This document shows, piece by piece, positions 1 to 8,338 of a stretch of 64,000 nt of DNA. The position numbers and the translations under genes were made by a program. The notes below the pieces were generated by a model that saw only the letters and a list, made by a program, of their open reading frames with translations, did not search any database and was not told the origin of the DNA. Position 1 is the stretch's first letter. Every line of letters begins with the position of its first letter. Source of the stretch: JADZAI01 sp964390465 (lineage in GTDB: Bacteria > Pseudomonadota > Alphaproteobacteria > Micropepsales > Micropepsaceae). Location of the stretch: positions 1 through 64,000 of the forward strand of contig CAYMIJ010000009.1 in assembly GCA_964390465.1 (NCBI GenBank). Direction: 5' to 3'.

Positions 1-74
1 TGGAGCGGGTGAAGGGAATCGAACCCTCGTCGTAAGCTTGGGAAGCTTCTGCTCTGCCATTGAGCTACACCCGC
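1..74 (-). tRNA. tRNA-Gly (anticodon CCC)
   Basis: The reverse complement folds as a complete cloverleaf. The acceptor stem is GCGGGTG/CACCCGC, the D arm is GCTC-loop-GAGC, the anticodon loop is TTCCCAA (anticodon CCC), and the T arm is GAGGG-TTCGATT-CCCTT. The CCA end is encoded at bases 3-1. The layout matches bacterial tRNA-Gly(CCC), which reads GGG codons. The first anticodon-stem pair (G27/A43) looks mismatched; the other four pair. The gene touches the left window edge, but the RNA itself appears whole. Confidence 0.93.
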
Positions 75-136
75 CAGCGGCGGGCCGCCTAGCACGGCCT
101 GCCCATCAACACAAAGCGAACCTTTATATAGTAAAC

Positions 137-165
137 TTGACTTCAGGGTCCAAAGCGCGATTAAC
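137..165 (+). promoter_or_regulatory. Candidate promoter of the efflux operon
   Basis: A -35-like TTGACT (137-142) is followed after 16-17 bases by a poor -10-like element (GATTAA/ATTAAC, 159-165). It lies between the divergent tRNA and the efflux operon and ends where the palindrome at 165-182 begins. The -10 match is weak, so this is a suggestion only. Confidence 0.35.
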
Positions 166-182
166 TGGACTCGGAAGTCCAG
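165..182. promoter_or_regulatory. Candidate TetR operator palindrome
   Basis: A perfect 7-bp inverted repeat, CTGGACT-CGGA-AGTCCAG, ends 11 bases before the membrane-fusion gene's start codon. Its position over the end of the candidate promoter, and the TetR-family gene that closes the same operon, fit an autoregulatory operator. It could instead form an RNA hairpin over the GGAAG sequence at 173-177. Confidence 0.5.
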
Positions 183-193
183 AATGGATCGAT

Positions 194-1285
194 ATGCAAC
201 GCAAACTGATTTTCGGAATCGTGGCTGTTGTTGCCAGCCTCGCAGTCTGGTTTGGCCTGACTTACCTTTTCCATGGACGCTTCATTGAGCATACCGATGA
301 CGCCTATGTGAAAGCTGATACGGCAGTGATCGCGCCGCGCATCAATGGATATGTTTCCAAGGTGCTGGTGCGTGACAATCAGCAGGTCCACACGGGCGAT
401 ATCCTGGCCACGCTGGCCGACGATGATCTGCGCGCAGCTCTCGATCAGGCAAAAGCGGTTGCGATGTCGCGCCGCGCTGTCCTTGACGGGATGGCACCGA
501 GCCTTGCTCAGCAGAAGCAGGTGATAGAGGCCAAGGCGGCTGCCCTGGACAGCGCGACCGCCCAGCAAAAACTGGCCGCAGCCAATCTTCAGCGGGCGCG
601 TGATCTGAGAACCAATGGCAGCGGATCAAAGCAGGCCTATGACGCTGCCGTCGCTGCGGCGGCCAAAGCCGATGCAGATGTTCAGAGCGCTGAGGCAGCG
701 CTCGCCGCCGAACGCAGCCGTCTGGTGGTGCTGGACAGCACGCGCCAGCAGACAGAAGCAGACGCCAAGGCGGCAGAGGCAGCCGAACGTCAGGCAGAGC
801 TGAACCTTTCCTACGCCAATATTCGCGCACCGTTTGACGGCGTCGTCGGCGCCCGCACCGTGCAGGACGGACAGTATGTGCGCACCGGTGCACAGATGAT
901 GTCGGTGGTGCGGCTACCGGATGTGTTCATCGTCGCCAACTTCAAGGAAACACAGGCAGCGCAGATGCGCAGGGGCCAGAAGGTCAAGGTGGCCATCGAC
1001 GCATTTCCTGATCTTGAAATGACCGGCACCGTTGACAGTTTTTCACCTGCAACAGGTTCTGAGTTTTCACTGCTGCCGCCCGAGAACGCGACCGGCAATT
1101 TCACCAAGGTCGTTCAGCGCATTCCGGTGAAAATCGTCTTTGATCCAGCGGCTGAAGCTGATGCCATGAAGCGTCTGCGTCCGGGCATGTCTGTCAGCGT
1201 TTCAATCGATATCCGCGACGAGGGCGAAGGCGCGCAGGCAGCTCTTGCGCCAGCGCCACGCCCTGTCGAGGCAGCGGTTCAGTAA
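194..1285 (+). CDS. HlyD/EmrA-family membrane fusion protein
   Basis: This is the periplasmic adaptor of a drug or solute efflux pump. An N-terminal membrane segment (about residues 5-27) is followed by a lipoyl-like half-motif (HTDDAYVKADTAVIAPRING), a long Ala/Gln-rich coiled coil (about 80-210), the second lipoyl half (IRAPFDGVVGARTVQDGQYV) and a beta-barrel domain. This order is that of EmrA/VceA adaptors. The ATG at 194 is chosen because an upstream in-frame ATG at 38 lies inside the tRNA and would add 52 residues unlike the family. The MFS pump gene follows after 8 bases, so the two are cotranscribed and probably form one exporter. The substrate cannot be read from the sequence. Confidence 0.9.
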   Translation: MQRKLIFGIVAVVASLAVWFGLTYLFHGRFIEHTDDAYVKADTAVIAPRINGYVSKVLVRDNQQVHTGDILATLADDDLRAALDQAKAVAMSRRAVLDGMAPSLAQQKQVIEAKAAALDSATAQQKLAAANLQRARDLRTNGSGSKQAYDAAVAAAAKADADVQSAEAALAAERSRLVVLDSTRQQTEADAKAAEAAERQAELNLSYANIRAPFDGVVGARTVQDGQYVRTGAQMMSVVRLPDVFIVANFKETQAAQMRRGQKVKVAIDAFPDLEMTGTVDSFSPATGSEFSLLPPENATGNFTKVVQRIPVKIVFDPAAEADAMKRLRPGMSVSVSIDIRDEGEGAQAALAPAPRPVEAAVQ

Positions 1286-1293
1286 GGCCCGCC

Positions 1294-2883
1294 ATGAGCG
1301 AGGCCACCACATCCCCTCTGGCCTCGGCCCCCCGCCCGCTTTTTGAGGAGCGCGGCCCCATCATCGTGGTTGGATTCTTCGCCATGGTGCTGGGCATGTT
1401 CATGGCCGTGCTCGACATCCAGATCGTCGCTGCCAGCCTGACCCAGATTCAGGCCGGACTCTCAGCCTCACCCTCTGAAGTGAGCTGGGTGCAGACCAGC
1501 TATCTCATTGCCGAGGTCGTGATGATTCCGCTCTCGGGCTATCTGGCCCGGATGATGTCGACGCGGGTTCTTTTCACGATATCCGCGGCAGGCTTCACGA
1601 TCTCCAGCCTGCTGTGCGGCATGGCCTCGTCGATGGAAGAAATGATGATCTTCCGCGCCATTCAGGGCTTCATTGGCGGCGCGATGATCCCGACCACCTT
1701 CGCGACCTCGTTTCTGGTGTTTGGCATCAAACGCCGGTCGATGGCCTCGGCCTTTGTCGGCCTCACGGTCACTCTGGCCCCAACCATCGGCCCGACGCTC
1801 GGCGGCTACATCACCGACACAATTGGCTGGCACTGGATTTTCTTCGTCAATGTCATTCCGGGCATCATCGTCACCACGGTTGTCTGGCTCGTCATGGATA
1901 TCGACAGGCCTGACTGGCGGTTGTGGCACAATCTCGATGTGCCGGGCCTTGCCTTCCTCGCGATCTTTCTGGGCACGTTTCAGTATGTGCTGGAAGAAGG
2001 CCCGAAGAATGAGTGGTTCCGTGACGCGGAGATCAGAAATCTTGCGGCCACATCACTGATAGCGGGTATCGGTTTTTTCTGGCGGGCGCTGACGCGTGAG
2101 CTTCCCGTGGTGGATCTGTCACCCTTCAAGAGCCGCGCCTTTGCGACATCGACTCTGCTCGCCTTCATGGTCGGTGTTGGGCTTTTCGGCATCACCTATC
2201 TGCTGCCTCTCTATCTGGGGCGCATACGTGGCTATTCCTCAATGCAGATCGGCGAAACGCTGTGGGTCAGCGGTCTTTTCATGTTCATGACAGCCCCCAC
2301 GATGGGATTTCTCGCGCCTCGTGTGGACTTACGCATTCTGGCCGCCATTGGTTTTGTGTTTCTGGCAGTCTCCTCATGGCTTTTGTCGGACCTCACGGCA
2401 GAAAGCACCTATTGGGATCTGTTCATACCGCAGGCGCTGCGCGGCATGGGGCTGATGACAACGATGATGGGCGTGCAAACCATCGCCATCCAGGCCCTCA
2501 GTCCGCAACAGGTGAAGGGCGCCTCGGGGCTTTTCAACCTGCTGCGAAACACCGGCGGGGCTTTCGGGCTGGCCGTGCTGAACACCGGGCTGGTGGATCG
2601 CACCAACCATCACTGGGAACGGCTGCGCGAAGGTTTGCAGGCCGGAGACCCGGCCATAACCTCGTTTCTGGAAGGACTGGCTGCCCACTACGCCCAATCT
2701 CACCCCGGGGGCGATCCTGAAACAGCGGCCCTGAAAATCCTTGGCCAGATCACCTTCCGGGAATCCAGTATCCTCGCCTTCAACGACCTTTTCGTGCTGC
2801 TGGCCGTCGGCTTCGTCGTCGTGATGGGTCTGATCCTCACGCTTGGCAAACCGGTCAATCGGCTGGCGCAGGAGATGCACTGA
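1294..2883 (+). CDS. DHA2-family MFS drug efflux permease (EmrB-like)
   Basis: A proton-driven inner-membrane exporter of the 14-TM DHA2 family; at 529 aa it has the usual length. After a short cytoplasmic tail it opens with AMVLGMFMAVLDIQIVAASL, the DHA2 motif with Asp in TM1, then SWVQTSYLIAEVVMIPLSG. TM4-5 carry RAIQGFIGGAMIPTTFA and the family motif C region LAPTIGPTLGGYITD. It sits between its adaptor gene (8 bases upstream) and a TetR regulator whose ATG overlaps its TGA, so the three form one operon. Resistance to hydrophobic compounds is the likely role; specificity is unknown. Confidence 0.93.
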   Translation: MSEATTSPLASAPRPLFEERGPIIVVGFFAMVLGMFMAVLDIQIVAASLTQIQAGLSASPSEVSWVQTSYLIAEVVMIPLSGYLARMMSTRVLFTISAAGFTISSLLCGMASSMEEMMIFRAIQGFIGGAMIPTTFATSFLVFGIKRRSMASAFVGLTVTLAPTIGPTLGGYITDTIGWHWIFFVNVIPGIIVTTVVWLVMDIDRPDWRLWHNLDVPGLAFLAIFLGTFQYVLEEGPKNEWFRDAEIRNLAATSLIAGIGFFWRALTRELPVVDLSPFKSRAFATSTLLAFMVGVGLFGITYLLPLYLGRIRGYSSMQIGETLWVSGLFMFMTAPTMGFLAPRVDLRILAAIGFVFLAVSSWLLSDLTAESTYWDLFIPQALRGMGLMTTMMGVQTIAIQALSPQQVKGASGLFNLLRNTGGAFGLAVLNTGLVDRTNHHWERLREGLQAGDPAITSFLEGLAAHYAQSHPGGDPETAALKILGQITFRESSILAFNDLFVLLAVGFVVVMGLILTLGKPVNRLAQEMH

Positions 2884-3506
2884 TGGCCGTGCAGGAAGGC
2901 GAAGTCTCAACTGCCATCACACGCAAGCCGCGCAAACGCGAAGCGGTGATTGCCGCCGCGCGCCTGGTCTTTGCCGAACGCGGCTATGGCGCGTCCATGG
3001 AGGAAATCGCGCTGGAAGCCGATGTCTCCAAACAGACGCTCTACAATCTGTTCGGATCAAAAGAACAGCTGTTCCGCGACATGGTGGACGACAAGATCAC
3101 CACCATCATGGAGCCGCTGATCAATGCGACGCCGCAATCTGACCCGCGTGATGTCCTGATGGCGATCGGCAGGCTGTATCACACCAAGATCATCAGCCCG
3201 GCCAATGTGAAGATGATGCGCGCTTTGTTTGCCGCGCCCAACGCGATGTTGATCCTGCGCGAGATGTACGATCAGGGTCCGGGCCGCTTTACGCGCGTCT
3301 TCGCCGAATGGCTTGCGAAGCTGCATGACGCCGGGCGTCTCAACATCCCAGATCCGCAACTGGCGGCACAGCATTTCGTCTCGTTCACCTTCGGCAACAT
3401 GTACATGCAGAGGCTGTTCAATGTGGAAATCCCGCTGGACGAAGCGGACATTGAGCGGCGTGTGTCCTATTGCGTCGATGCTTTCCTGAAGACACACGCG
3501 CGCTGA
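2883..3506 (+). CDS. TetR/AcrR-family transcriptional regulator
   Basis: A 207-aa one-component regulator. The N-terminal helix-turn-helix is clear at about residues 18-62 (RKREAVIAAARLVFAERGYG, then SMEEIALEADVSKQTLYNLF). The C-terminal half is the ligand-binding and dimerisation domain, with YHTKIISPANVKMMRALFAA and a typical HFVSFTFGNMYMQRLF helix. Its start codon overlaps the stop of the efflux gene (TGATG), so it is translated with the pump it probably represses. The palindrome at 165-182 is a plausible target. It ends exactly one base before the convergent dcd stop. Confidence 0.92.
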   Translation: MAVQEGEVSTAITRKPRKREAVIAAARLVFAERGYGASMEEIALEADVSKQTLYNLFGSKEQLFRDMVDDKITTIMEPLINATPQSDPRDVLMAIGRLYHTKIISPANVKMMRALFAAPNAMLILREMYDQGPGRFTRVFAEWLAKLHDAGRLNIPDPQLAAQHFVSFTFGNMYMQRLFNVEIPLDEADIERRVSYCVDAFLKTHAR

Positions 3507-4661
3507 TCAGCCGCGCCGGAAGTGTTTCGACAGCGCCAGGCCCTGACGTTGATAGTTCGAGCCGATCCCCTGACCATAGAGCCGCTGCGGCGCTTCGATG
3601 AGGCGTTCGAACATCAGCCGCCCGACCGTCTGGCCATGTTCCAGCACGAACGGCACTTCGTGACTGCGCACCTCCAGCACCGCACGGCTGCCTGCCCCGC
3701 CCGCCCCGGAATAGCCAAAGCCGGGATCGAAGAAGCCCGCATAGTGAACGCGGAACTCACCCACCAGCGGATCATAAGGCACCATCTCGGCCGCCCATTC
3801 CGGCGGGATCGACACCGCCTCGCGCGAGGCGAGAATGTAAAACTCGCCCGGGTCAAGGACGATGCTGCGGTTCTTGCGCACATGCACCGGCTCCCAGAAA
3901 TCCTGCGGATCGGCAGCGCCCACCTTGTCGATGTCGATGACGCCCGCATGGCGCTTGGCGCGATAGCCCACAAGCCCGGTCAGCGGATCGCCATCAAGGT
4001 CGATGGAAAAGCCGACGCCTTTTTCGATGATCGCGTCTTCCACACCTGAGACGATGCCGATTTCCGAATGCAGCTTCTTCAACTGCGCATCGGTCACCAC
4101 TGGCGAACCACGCCGTAGGCGCAGCTGATTGAGACGCGAGCCGGTACGCACCAGAACCGAAAACGTGCGCGGGCTGATCTCGGCCCATAAGGGCCCTGCA
4201 TATTGCGCCGGGATCGTATCGAAGGCCCGCGCGCCATCGGTCACAAGGCGGGTGAAGACATCCAGCCGCCCGGTCGAACTTTTCGCATTGGCCGAACCAG
4301 AAACCCGATAGCCGAGATTGAGATGCTCCATCAGCGGGCAGAGATAAACACAGCCCGTTTCCAGCACCGCGCCTTTGGTCAGGTCAATCTCGTGCATCAC
4401 GACCTGTTCCAGCTTGTCGCGCACCGTGGCCCCTTCGCCCGGCAGAAAGCTGGCACGAATGCGATAGGCAACGCTGCCAAGGCGCAGATCGAGGCTGGCA
4501 GGCTGAACCTGTTCCTCACGAATGTCGGCTGCGGCAGAAATCTCGTGCGCATGGATCATGGCGCGCAGGGTCTGGCCCGGCAGAAGCCCGGTCGTGTGCT
4601 TCGGACCAGCCTCAGCAGAGGCGTCTTCCGGCCCGAACAATGTTTCGTCGTCTGGCGTCAT
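3507..4661 (-). CDS. dcd: 2'-deoxycytidine 5'-triphosphate deaminase, two-domain form
   Basis: Belongs to the long alphaproteobacterial dCTP deaminase family; the ordinary Dcd is about 190 aa, this protein is 384. Two dUTPase-fold halves are visible. The first has the nucleotide-binding motif SANAKSSTGRLDVFTRLVTD (about residues 120-140) and PLWAEISPRTFSVLVRTGSRL. The second (about 255-375) has FYILASREAVSIPPEWAAEM, HYAGFFDPGFGYSGAGG and HEVPFVLEHGQTVGRLMFE. Known Dcd enzymes deaminate dCTP to dUTP for dTTP synthesis; whether both halves here are catalytic is not visible. It diverges from metZ, and a TATAGT -10-like box (4691-4696, minus strand) precedes its start. Confidence 0.88.
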   Translation of the reverse strand: MTPDDETLFGPEDASAEAGPKHTTGLLPGQTLRAMIHAHEISAAADIREEQVQPASLDLRLGSVAYRIRASFLPGEGATVRDKLEQVVMHEIDLTKGAVLETGCVYLCPLMEHLNLGYRVSGSANAKSSTGRLDVFTRLVTDGARAFDTIPAQYAGPLWAEISPRTFSVLVRTGSRLNQLRLRRGSPVVTDAQLKKLHSEIGIVSGVEDAIIEKGVGFSIDLDGDPLTGLVGYRAKRHAGVIDIDKVGAADPQDFWEPVHVRKNRSIVLDPGEFYILASREAVSIPPEWAAEMVPYDPLVGEFRVHYAGFFDPGFGYSGAGGAGSRAVLEVRSHEVPFVLEHGQTVGRLMFERLIEAPQRLYGQGIGSNYQRQGLALSKHFRRG

Positions 4662-4707
4662 GCGCCCTTCACCACAAGAGAGTCGGGCACACTATAGACG
4701 AGGCGGC

Positions 4708-4736
4708 TTGACGCAAGCGAGCGCCGACCGTATCGA
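4708..4736 (+). promoter_or_regulatory. sigma-70-type promoter for metZ
   Basis: TTGACG (4708-4713), a spacer of exactly 17 bases, then TATCGA (4731-4736). Transcription would start near 4743, which is the first base of the SAM-II aptamer. That agreement supports both calls. Confidence 0.7.
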
Positions 4737-4742
4737 AGCCAT

Positions 4743-4807
4743 GCGTGCGGCGATTTGAGCCGGCCGGCTTGCGGGGCGCACGTGTGAGTTTGACCGCTAA
4801 AAAGGCC
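4743..4807 (+). promoter_or_regulatory. SAM-II (SAM-alpha, metA-type) riboswitch
   Basis: The aptamer signatures are present in order: stem P1 CGTGCG (4744-4749) pairs with CGCACG (4777-4782); inside it are GATTTGAG and CCGGCCGGCTTGC; after it comes the conserved pseudoknot strand GCTAAAAAGG (4796-4805). SAM-II riboswitches are known almost only from alphaproteobacteria and related marine sequences, upstream of metA, metC/metZ and similar genes. When S-adenosylmethionine is plentiful the pseudoknot closes and the methionine gene is turned down. The gene downstream is metZ, as expected. Confidence 0.93.
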
Positions 4808-4838
4808 GGGACTGAAATGGGCATCTCGCCCCGTCATG

Positions 4839-4868
4839 CCCGCCCCCTGAACCGGTCGCGGGTTTTTT
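4839..4868 (+). terminator. Possible riboswitch-controlled intrinsic terminator
   Basis: CCCGC (4839-4843) can pair with GCGGG (4858-4862) across a 14-base loop, directly followed by six T (4863-4868), all inside the metZ leader. The 5' arm also belongs to another hairpin, GGGCAT (4819-4824) with ATGCCC (4836-4841), so the two structures exclude each other. This looks like a terminator/antiterminator switch, although the terminator stem is short. Confidence 0.55.
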
Positions 4869-4885
4869 GTTGACGGGAGCAGGCT

Positions 4886-6085
4886 ATGGGCAAGGACACA
4901 AAAAAATGGCGGGCGCGCACGCAGGCCGTGCGCGGTGGTCTGGAGCGTTCGCAGCATGGCGAAACCAATGAGGCGCTGTTCCTGACCTCGGGCTTTGCCT
5001 ATCCCGATGCCGCATCGGCCGAGCGCCGCTTCAAGAACGAAGAACCGGGCTTCATCTATTCCCGCTTTTCCAACCCGACCGTCGCCATGTTCGAGGAGCG
5101 CCTGCGCCTTCTGGAAGGCGGGCCGGATGAAGTGGAATGTCGGGCCACCGCAACCGGCCTTGCAGCCATTAACGCCGCAATCATCGGTCATCTGTGCGCG
5201 GGCGATCATGTTGTCTCGGCGCGCGCGCTGTTCGGTGGCTGCCGCTATATCATTGAAGATCTCGGACCCCGCCTCGGCATTGCCTCCACGCTGATCGACG
5301 GGCGCGACATCAAGGCCTGGGAACAGGCGATCCGACCCGAAACCAAAGCCTTCTTTCTCGAAACGCCATCCAACCCGACGCTTGAGATCTGCGATCTGAA
5401 GGCGATTGGCGCGCTGGCAAAGTCAAAGAACATCCTGCTGATCGTCGATAATGTCTTTGCCAGCCCTGTCTTTCAGAAGCCGTTCGCGTTCGGGGCCGAC
5501 ATCGTGTGCTATTCAGCCACCAAGCATATGGACGGACAGGGCCGTGTGCTGGGCGGGGCGATCCTGACACGCAAGGCGCTGTTTGATGAACGGCTCAGCG
5601 TGTTCCTGCGCAATACCGGGCCATCCTTGAGCCCTTTCAATGCCTGGGTGCTGCTGAAGGGGCTTGAAACCATGGAGCTGCGTGTGCGCGCCGCCGCCGA
5701 CAGCGCCGTGAAGCTGATGACGTTCCTCAAAGGACAGAAGGGCGTGATCCATCCGCGCTATCCGTTCGATGATGCCCATCCGCAGGCGGCGCTGGCCAAA
5801 GCGCAGATGAGCGGTGGAGGCACGATCGTGACGTTCGAGGTCGAAGGTGGGCGCGATGCGGCATTCCGCTTTGCCAACGCATTGGAGCTGATCGACATCT
5901 CCAATAATCTGGGTGATGCGAAATCACTGCTCACCCACCCGGACACCACCACCCATGCGCGCCTGCCCGAAGCCGAGCGGCGCATGATCGGCATTTCCGA
6001 AGGTCTGTTCCGCCTCTCGGTGGGTCTGGAAGACCCCGAAGACCTGATGGAAGACATCGCTGAGGCGTTGAATGCCGCGCGTTAA
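4886..6085 (+). CDS. metZ: O-succinylhomoserine sulfhydrylase
   Basis: A cytoplasmic PLP enzyme of the Cys/Met metabolism family that makes homocysteine from O-succinylhomoserine and sulfide. The 399-aa length is normal. Visible motifs are NEALFLTSGFAYPDA near the N terminus, YSRFSNPT (about residues 52-59), the substrate region SATKHMDGQGR with the PLP-binding Lys in SATK, and SLLTHPDTTTHA near the C terminus. MetZ and MetC/MetB share this fold; the NEALFLTSGFAY start and the alphaproteobacterial metZ-apaG neighbourhood favour MetZ. The ribosome site GGGAG lies 6 bases before the ATG. Control is through the SAM-II riboswitch. Confidence 0.92.
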   Translation: MGKDTKKWRARTQAVRGGLERSQHGETNEALFLTSGFAYPDAASAERRFKNEEPGFIYSRFSNPTVAMFEERLRLLEGGPDEVECRATATGLAAINAAIIGHLCAGDHVVSARALFGGCRYIIEDLGPRLGIASTLIDGRDIKAWEQAIRPETKAFFLETPSNPTLEICDLKAIGALAKSKNILLIVDNVFASPVFQKPFAFGADIVCYSATKHMDGQGRVLGGAILTRKALFDERLSVFLRNTGPSLSPFNAWVLLKGLETMELRVRAAADSAVKLMTFLKGQKGVIHPRYPFDDAHPQAALAKAQMSGGGTIVTFEVEGGRDAAFRFANALELIDISNNLGDAKSLLTHPDTTTHARLPEAERRMIGISEGLFRLSVGLEDPEDLMEDIAEALNAAR

Positions 6086-6199
6086 CGCCGTCTCTTCATG
6101 GTGAACCAAATGGGCGCTTGCGACATGATGCAATGCCGCCCTAGATAGGCGTCAGGCGAGGTGAATCGCTGGGTAACAATAAAAGTGGGGCACAGTCGC

Positions 6200-6598
6200 A
6201 TGTCGAATTATTCCAGCACGACGCGGAATATTTCGGTTTCGGTTGAGCCCATCTATCTCTCTGACCAGAGCGCACCCGAAGACGACTATTACGTCTGGGC
6301 CTACAAGGTCGAGATCGAGAACAAAAGCCAGCAGACGGTGCAGATCCGCTCGCGCGTGTGGCGCATCACCGATTCCTATGGCCGCACGCAGGAAACACGC
6401 GGGCTGGGCATTGTCGGCGAACAACCCGTGCTGAAGCCGGGCGAGAAGTTTGAATATACCAGCGGCACACCGCTGCTCGCGCCGTCCGGCATCATGGGCG
6501 GCAATTACCAGATGCAGACGCCGGATGGTGACTTGTTCGAGGTCGAGATCCCATTGTTCTCCCTCGACAGCCCGCACGACATCCGCCGGATGCACTGA
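6200..6598 (+). CDS. apaG: ApaG protein
   Basis: A 132-aa single-domain protein of the ApaG (DUF525) family, a fibronectin-type-III-like beta sandwich. Diagnostic segments are YYVWAYKVEIENKSQQTVQI, LRSRVWRITDSYG-like wording (here QIRSRVWRITDSYGRTQETR), GLGIVGEQPVLKPGEKFEY and TPLLAPSGIMGGNYQM. The start at ATG 6200 is preferred over an in-frame start at 6161 because the family normally begins shortly before this beta strand. The biochemical role is unsettled; pyrophosphate binding and links to Co2+ resistance have been reported. It follows metZ by 114 bases and may share its transcript. Confidence 0.92.
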   Translation: MSNYSSTTRNISVSVEPIYLSDQSAPEDDYYVWAYKVEIENKSQQTVQIRSRVWRITDSYGRTQETRGLGIVGEQPVLKPGEKFEYTSGTPLLAPSGIMGGNYQMQTPDGDLFEVEIPLFSLDSPHDIRRMH

Positions 6599-6603
6599 TC
6601 ATC

Positions 6604-7764
6604 GTGCCGCCCATCACATCGCAGGACATGCTGGCGAAGCTTGTCAGCTTCGACACAACCAGCCGCAATTCCAATCTCGATCTCATCCGCTTCGTCGTGG
6701 ACTATCTGGCTGGCTTCGGCATCACCAGCGAACTGGTGCATGACGAAACCGGCGCGAAGGCCAATCTGTGGGCGACCATCGGCCCTGCTGGCGATGGCGG
6801 CGTCGTTCTTTCCGGTCATACCGATGTCGTACCTGTCGATGGCCAGCCCTGGACCTCAGACCCGTGGGTGCTGACCGACAAGGGCGACGGGCGGCTTTAT
6901 GGCCGTGGCACCTGCGACATGAAGGCATTCAGTGCCGTCGCGCTGGCCCTTGTGCCGGAGTTCCTTTCTGTTGGCCTGAAGCATCCCGTACATCTGGCGC
7001 TTTCCTATGACGAGGAGGTCGGCTGCATTGGCGTGCATGGCCTCGTGAACCGCATCAGGGAAATGGGTGTGAAGCCACGCCTCGCGGTGATCGGCGAACC
7101 CACCATGATGCGGGTGATCGACAGTCATAAATCGATCCGTTCGTATCACGTCGCCATCACCGGGCACGAAGCGCATTCATCGAACGTGCATAAAGGCGTT
7201 TCCGCCGTGATGGTCGGCGCTGAGCTGATCGGCAAACTGAATGACATCGCCGCTGAAGTGCGCGCCGAAGGCGACGCCAGCGGTCGTTTCGATCCGCCCT
7301 TCTCGACGGTCATCGCCAATACGATCGAGGGCGGCACGGCGCAGAACATTCTCGCCCGCGACTGCCGCTTCACTTACGAAATCCGCGGCCTGCCCGGTGT
7401 CGATGGCGATGTCATCGCGCGCCGTTTTGAAGCCCATGCGCTGGACGAGGTGCTGCCACGCCTCAAGGCCATTGCGCCATCGGCCAACATAGTCATCACG
7501 CGCCGCTCGATGGCCCCGCCGCTGATCGCGCATCCCGGATCGGATGCGGAGAGTTTTGTGTTGGGCCTGGCCGAGCGCAATGGCGCGGAAGCGGTGTCCT
7601 ATGCCACCGAAGCCGGGATATTTCAGGAAGTCGGCATTCCCTCGATTGTCTGCGGCCCCGGCGATATCGCGCAGGCCCATCAGCCCGATGAGTTCATCGA
7701 GAAGGCCCAGATCCCAGCCTGCGAGGCGTTCATGCGGCGGCTGATGCAGCGGCTGTCGGCCTGA
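6604..7764 (+). CDS. argE: Acetylornithine deacetylase
   Basis: An M20-family zinc amidohydrolase of 386 aa with a GTG start, 5 bases after apaG. Metal-site motifs are complete: SGHTDVVPVDGQ (His, Asp), GRGTCDMKAF (bridging Asp), SYDEEVGCIG (catalytic Glu plus ligand), GEPT (ligand), and the C-terminal HQPDEF (His). The dimerisation domain contains HKSIRSYHVAITGHEAHSS. ArgE removes the acetyl group from N-acetylornithine to give ornithine. The M20 family also contains DapE and carboxypeptidases, but GRGTCDMKAF and CGPGDIAQAHQPDEF are characteristic of ArgE. argD and argF lie 1-3 kb away. Confidence 0.93.
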   Translation: MPPITSQDMLAKLVSFDTTSRNSNLDLIRFVVDYLAGFGITSELVHDETGAKANLWATIGPAGDGGVVLSGHTDVVPVDGQPWTSDPWVLTDKGDGRLYGRGTCDMKAFSAVALALVPEFLSVGLKHPVHLALSYDEEVGCIGVHGLVNRIREMGVKPRLAVIGEPTMMRVIDSHKSIRSYHVAITGHEAHSSNVHKGVSAVMVGAELIGKLNDIAAEVRAEGDASGRFDPPFSTVIANTIEGGTAQNILARDCRFTYEIRGLPGVDGDVIARRFEAHALDEVLPRLKAIAPSANIVITRRSMAPPLIAHPGSDAESFVLGLAERNGAEAVSYATEAGIFQEVGIPSIVCGPGDIAQAHQPDEFIEKAQIPACEAFMRRLMQRLSA

Positions 7765-7770
7765 ACGACA

Positions 7771-7793
7771 AAGGCCGCCTGAACGGCGGCCTT
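7771..7793. terminator. Bidirectional terminator hairpin between argE and gcrA
   Basis: AAGGCCGCC (7771-7779), loop TGAAC, GGCGGCCTT (7785-7793): a perfect 9-bp stem in the gap between two convergent genes. The A/T ends give short U tracts on both strands, so it could serve argE and gcrA alike. Confidence 0.75.
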
Positions 7794-7829
7794 ATCAAGT
7801 CACGGGACTGCACCTGCCAGACGGCTTGC

Positions 7830-8300
7830 TCAGCCGAAATTGATCCGCTTGCGCATCATATCACGGTCGCGGTCACGGCGGCTCTGCGCGGGCTGATAGG
7901 CAAGACGCACATGCGCTTCGCAATAGGGAGACCCCTGCTTCGATTTGCGCCCGCAAAAGCGGAACTCCGGTGACGACGGATCGCCCATGGGCCAGTGGCA
8001 CAGTGCGGCGTTGAGGTGTTCGACCCGGACTGGATCGAGCGGCATCGGCTCCAGCGGTTCTTCCACAACGGCTTCGGCCCGCATCACGGCAACGCGCGGC
8101 ACATGCATGCGCGGCTGCGGCGTTGGCCGTGGGCGTTCAGGGCGTGGCGCGGTTGCCCGCCCGGCAAGGCCAAGGCGATGAACCTTGCCGATCACCGCGT
8201 TACGGGTCACTTCCCCTAAAGCGCGGGCGATCTGGCTGGCGCTCAGGCCCTCCGCCCACATTTGCTTCAGACGGTCAATGCGTTCGTCTGTCCAGGACAT
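7830..8300 (-). CDS. gcrA: Cell-cycle regulator GcrA
   Basis: GcrA is an alphaproteobacterial cofactor that binds sigma70-RNA polymerase and acts at promoters carrying CcrM-methylated GANTC sites. At 156 aa, the protein opens with the family signature MSWTDERIDRLKQMWAEGLS, then ASQIARALGEVTRNAVIGKVHRLGL, the DNA-binding helix-turn-helix. A Pro/Arg-rich linker (about 50-90) joins a C-terminal domain with CHWPMGDPSSPEFRFCGRKS and GSPYCEAHVRLAY, whose Cys/His pattern is typical. The Shine-Dalgarno AAGGGGA (8311-8305) is clear. A DnaA box 39 bases upstream and a GANTC overlapping the leader suggest cell-cycle timing as in Caulobacter. Confidence 0.96.
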   Translation of the reverse strand: MSWTDERIDRLKQMWAEGLSASQIARALGEVTRNAVIGKVHRLGLAGRATAPRPERPRPTPQPRMHVPRVAVMRAEAVVEEPLEPMPLDPVRVEHLNAALCHWPMGDPSSPEFRFCGRKSKQGSPYCEAHVRLAYQPAQSRRDRDRDMMRKRINFG

Positions 8301-8338
8301 GGAGTCCCCTTATGATAAATTGTGACACCCCCAGCGCT

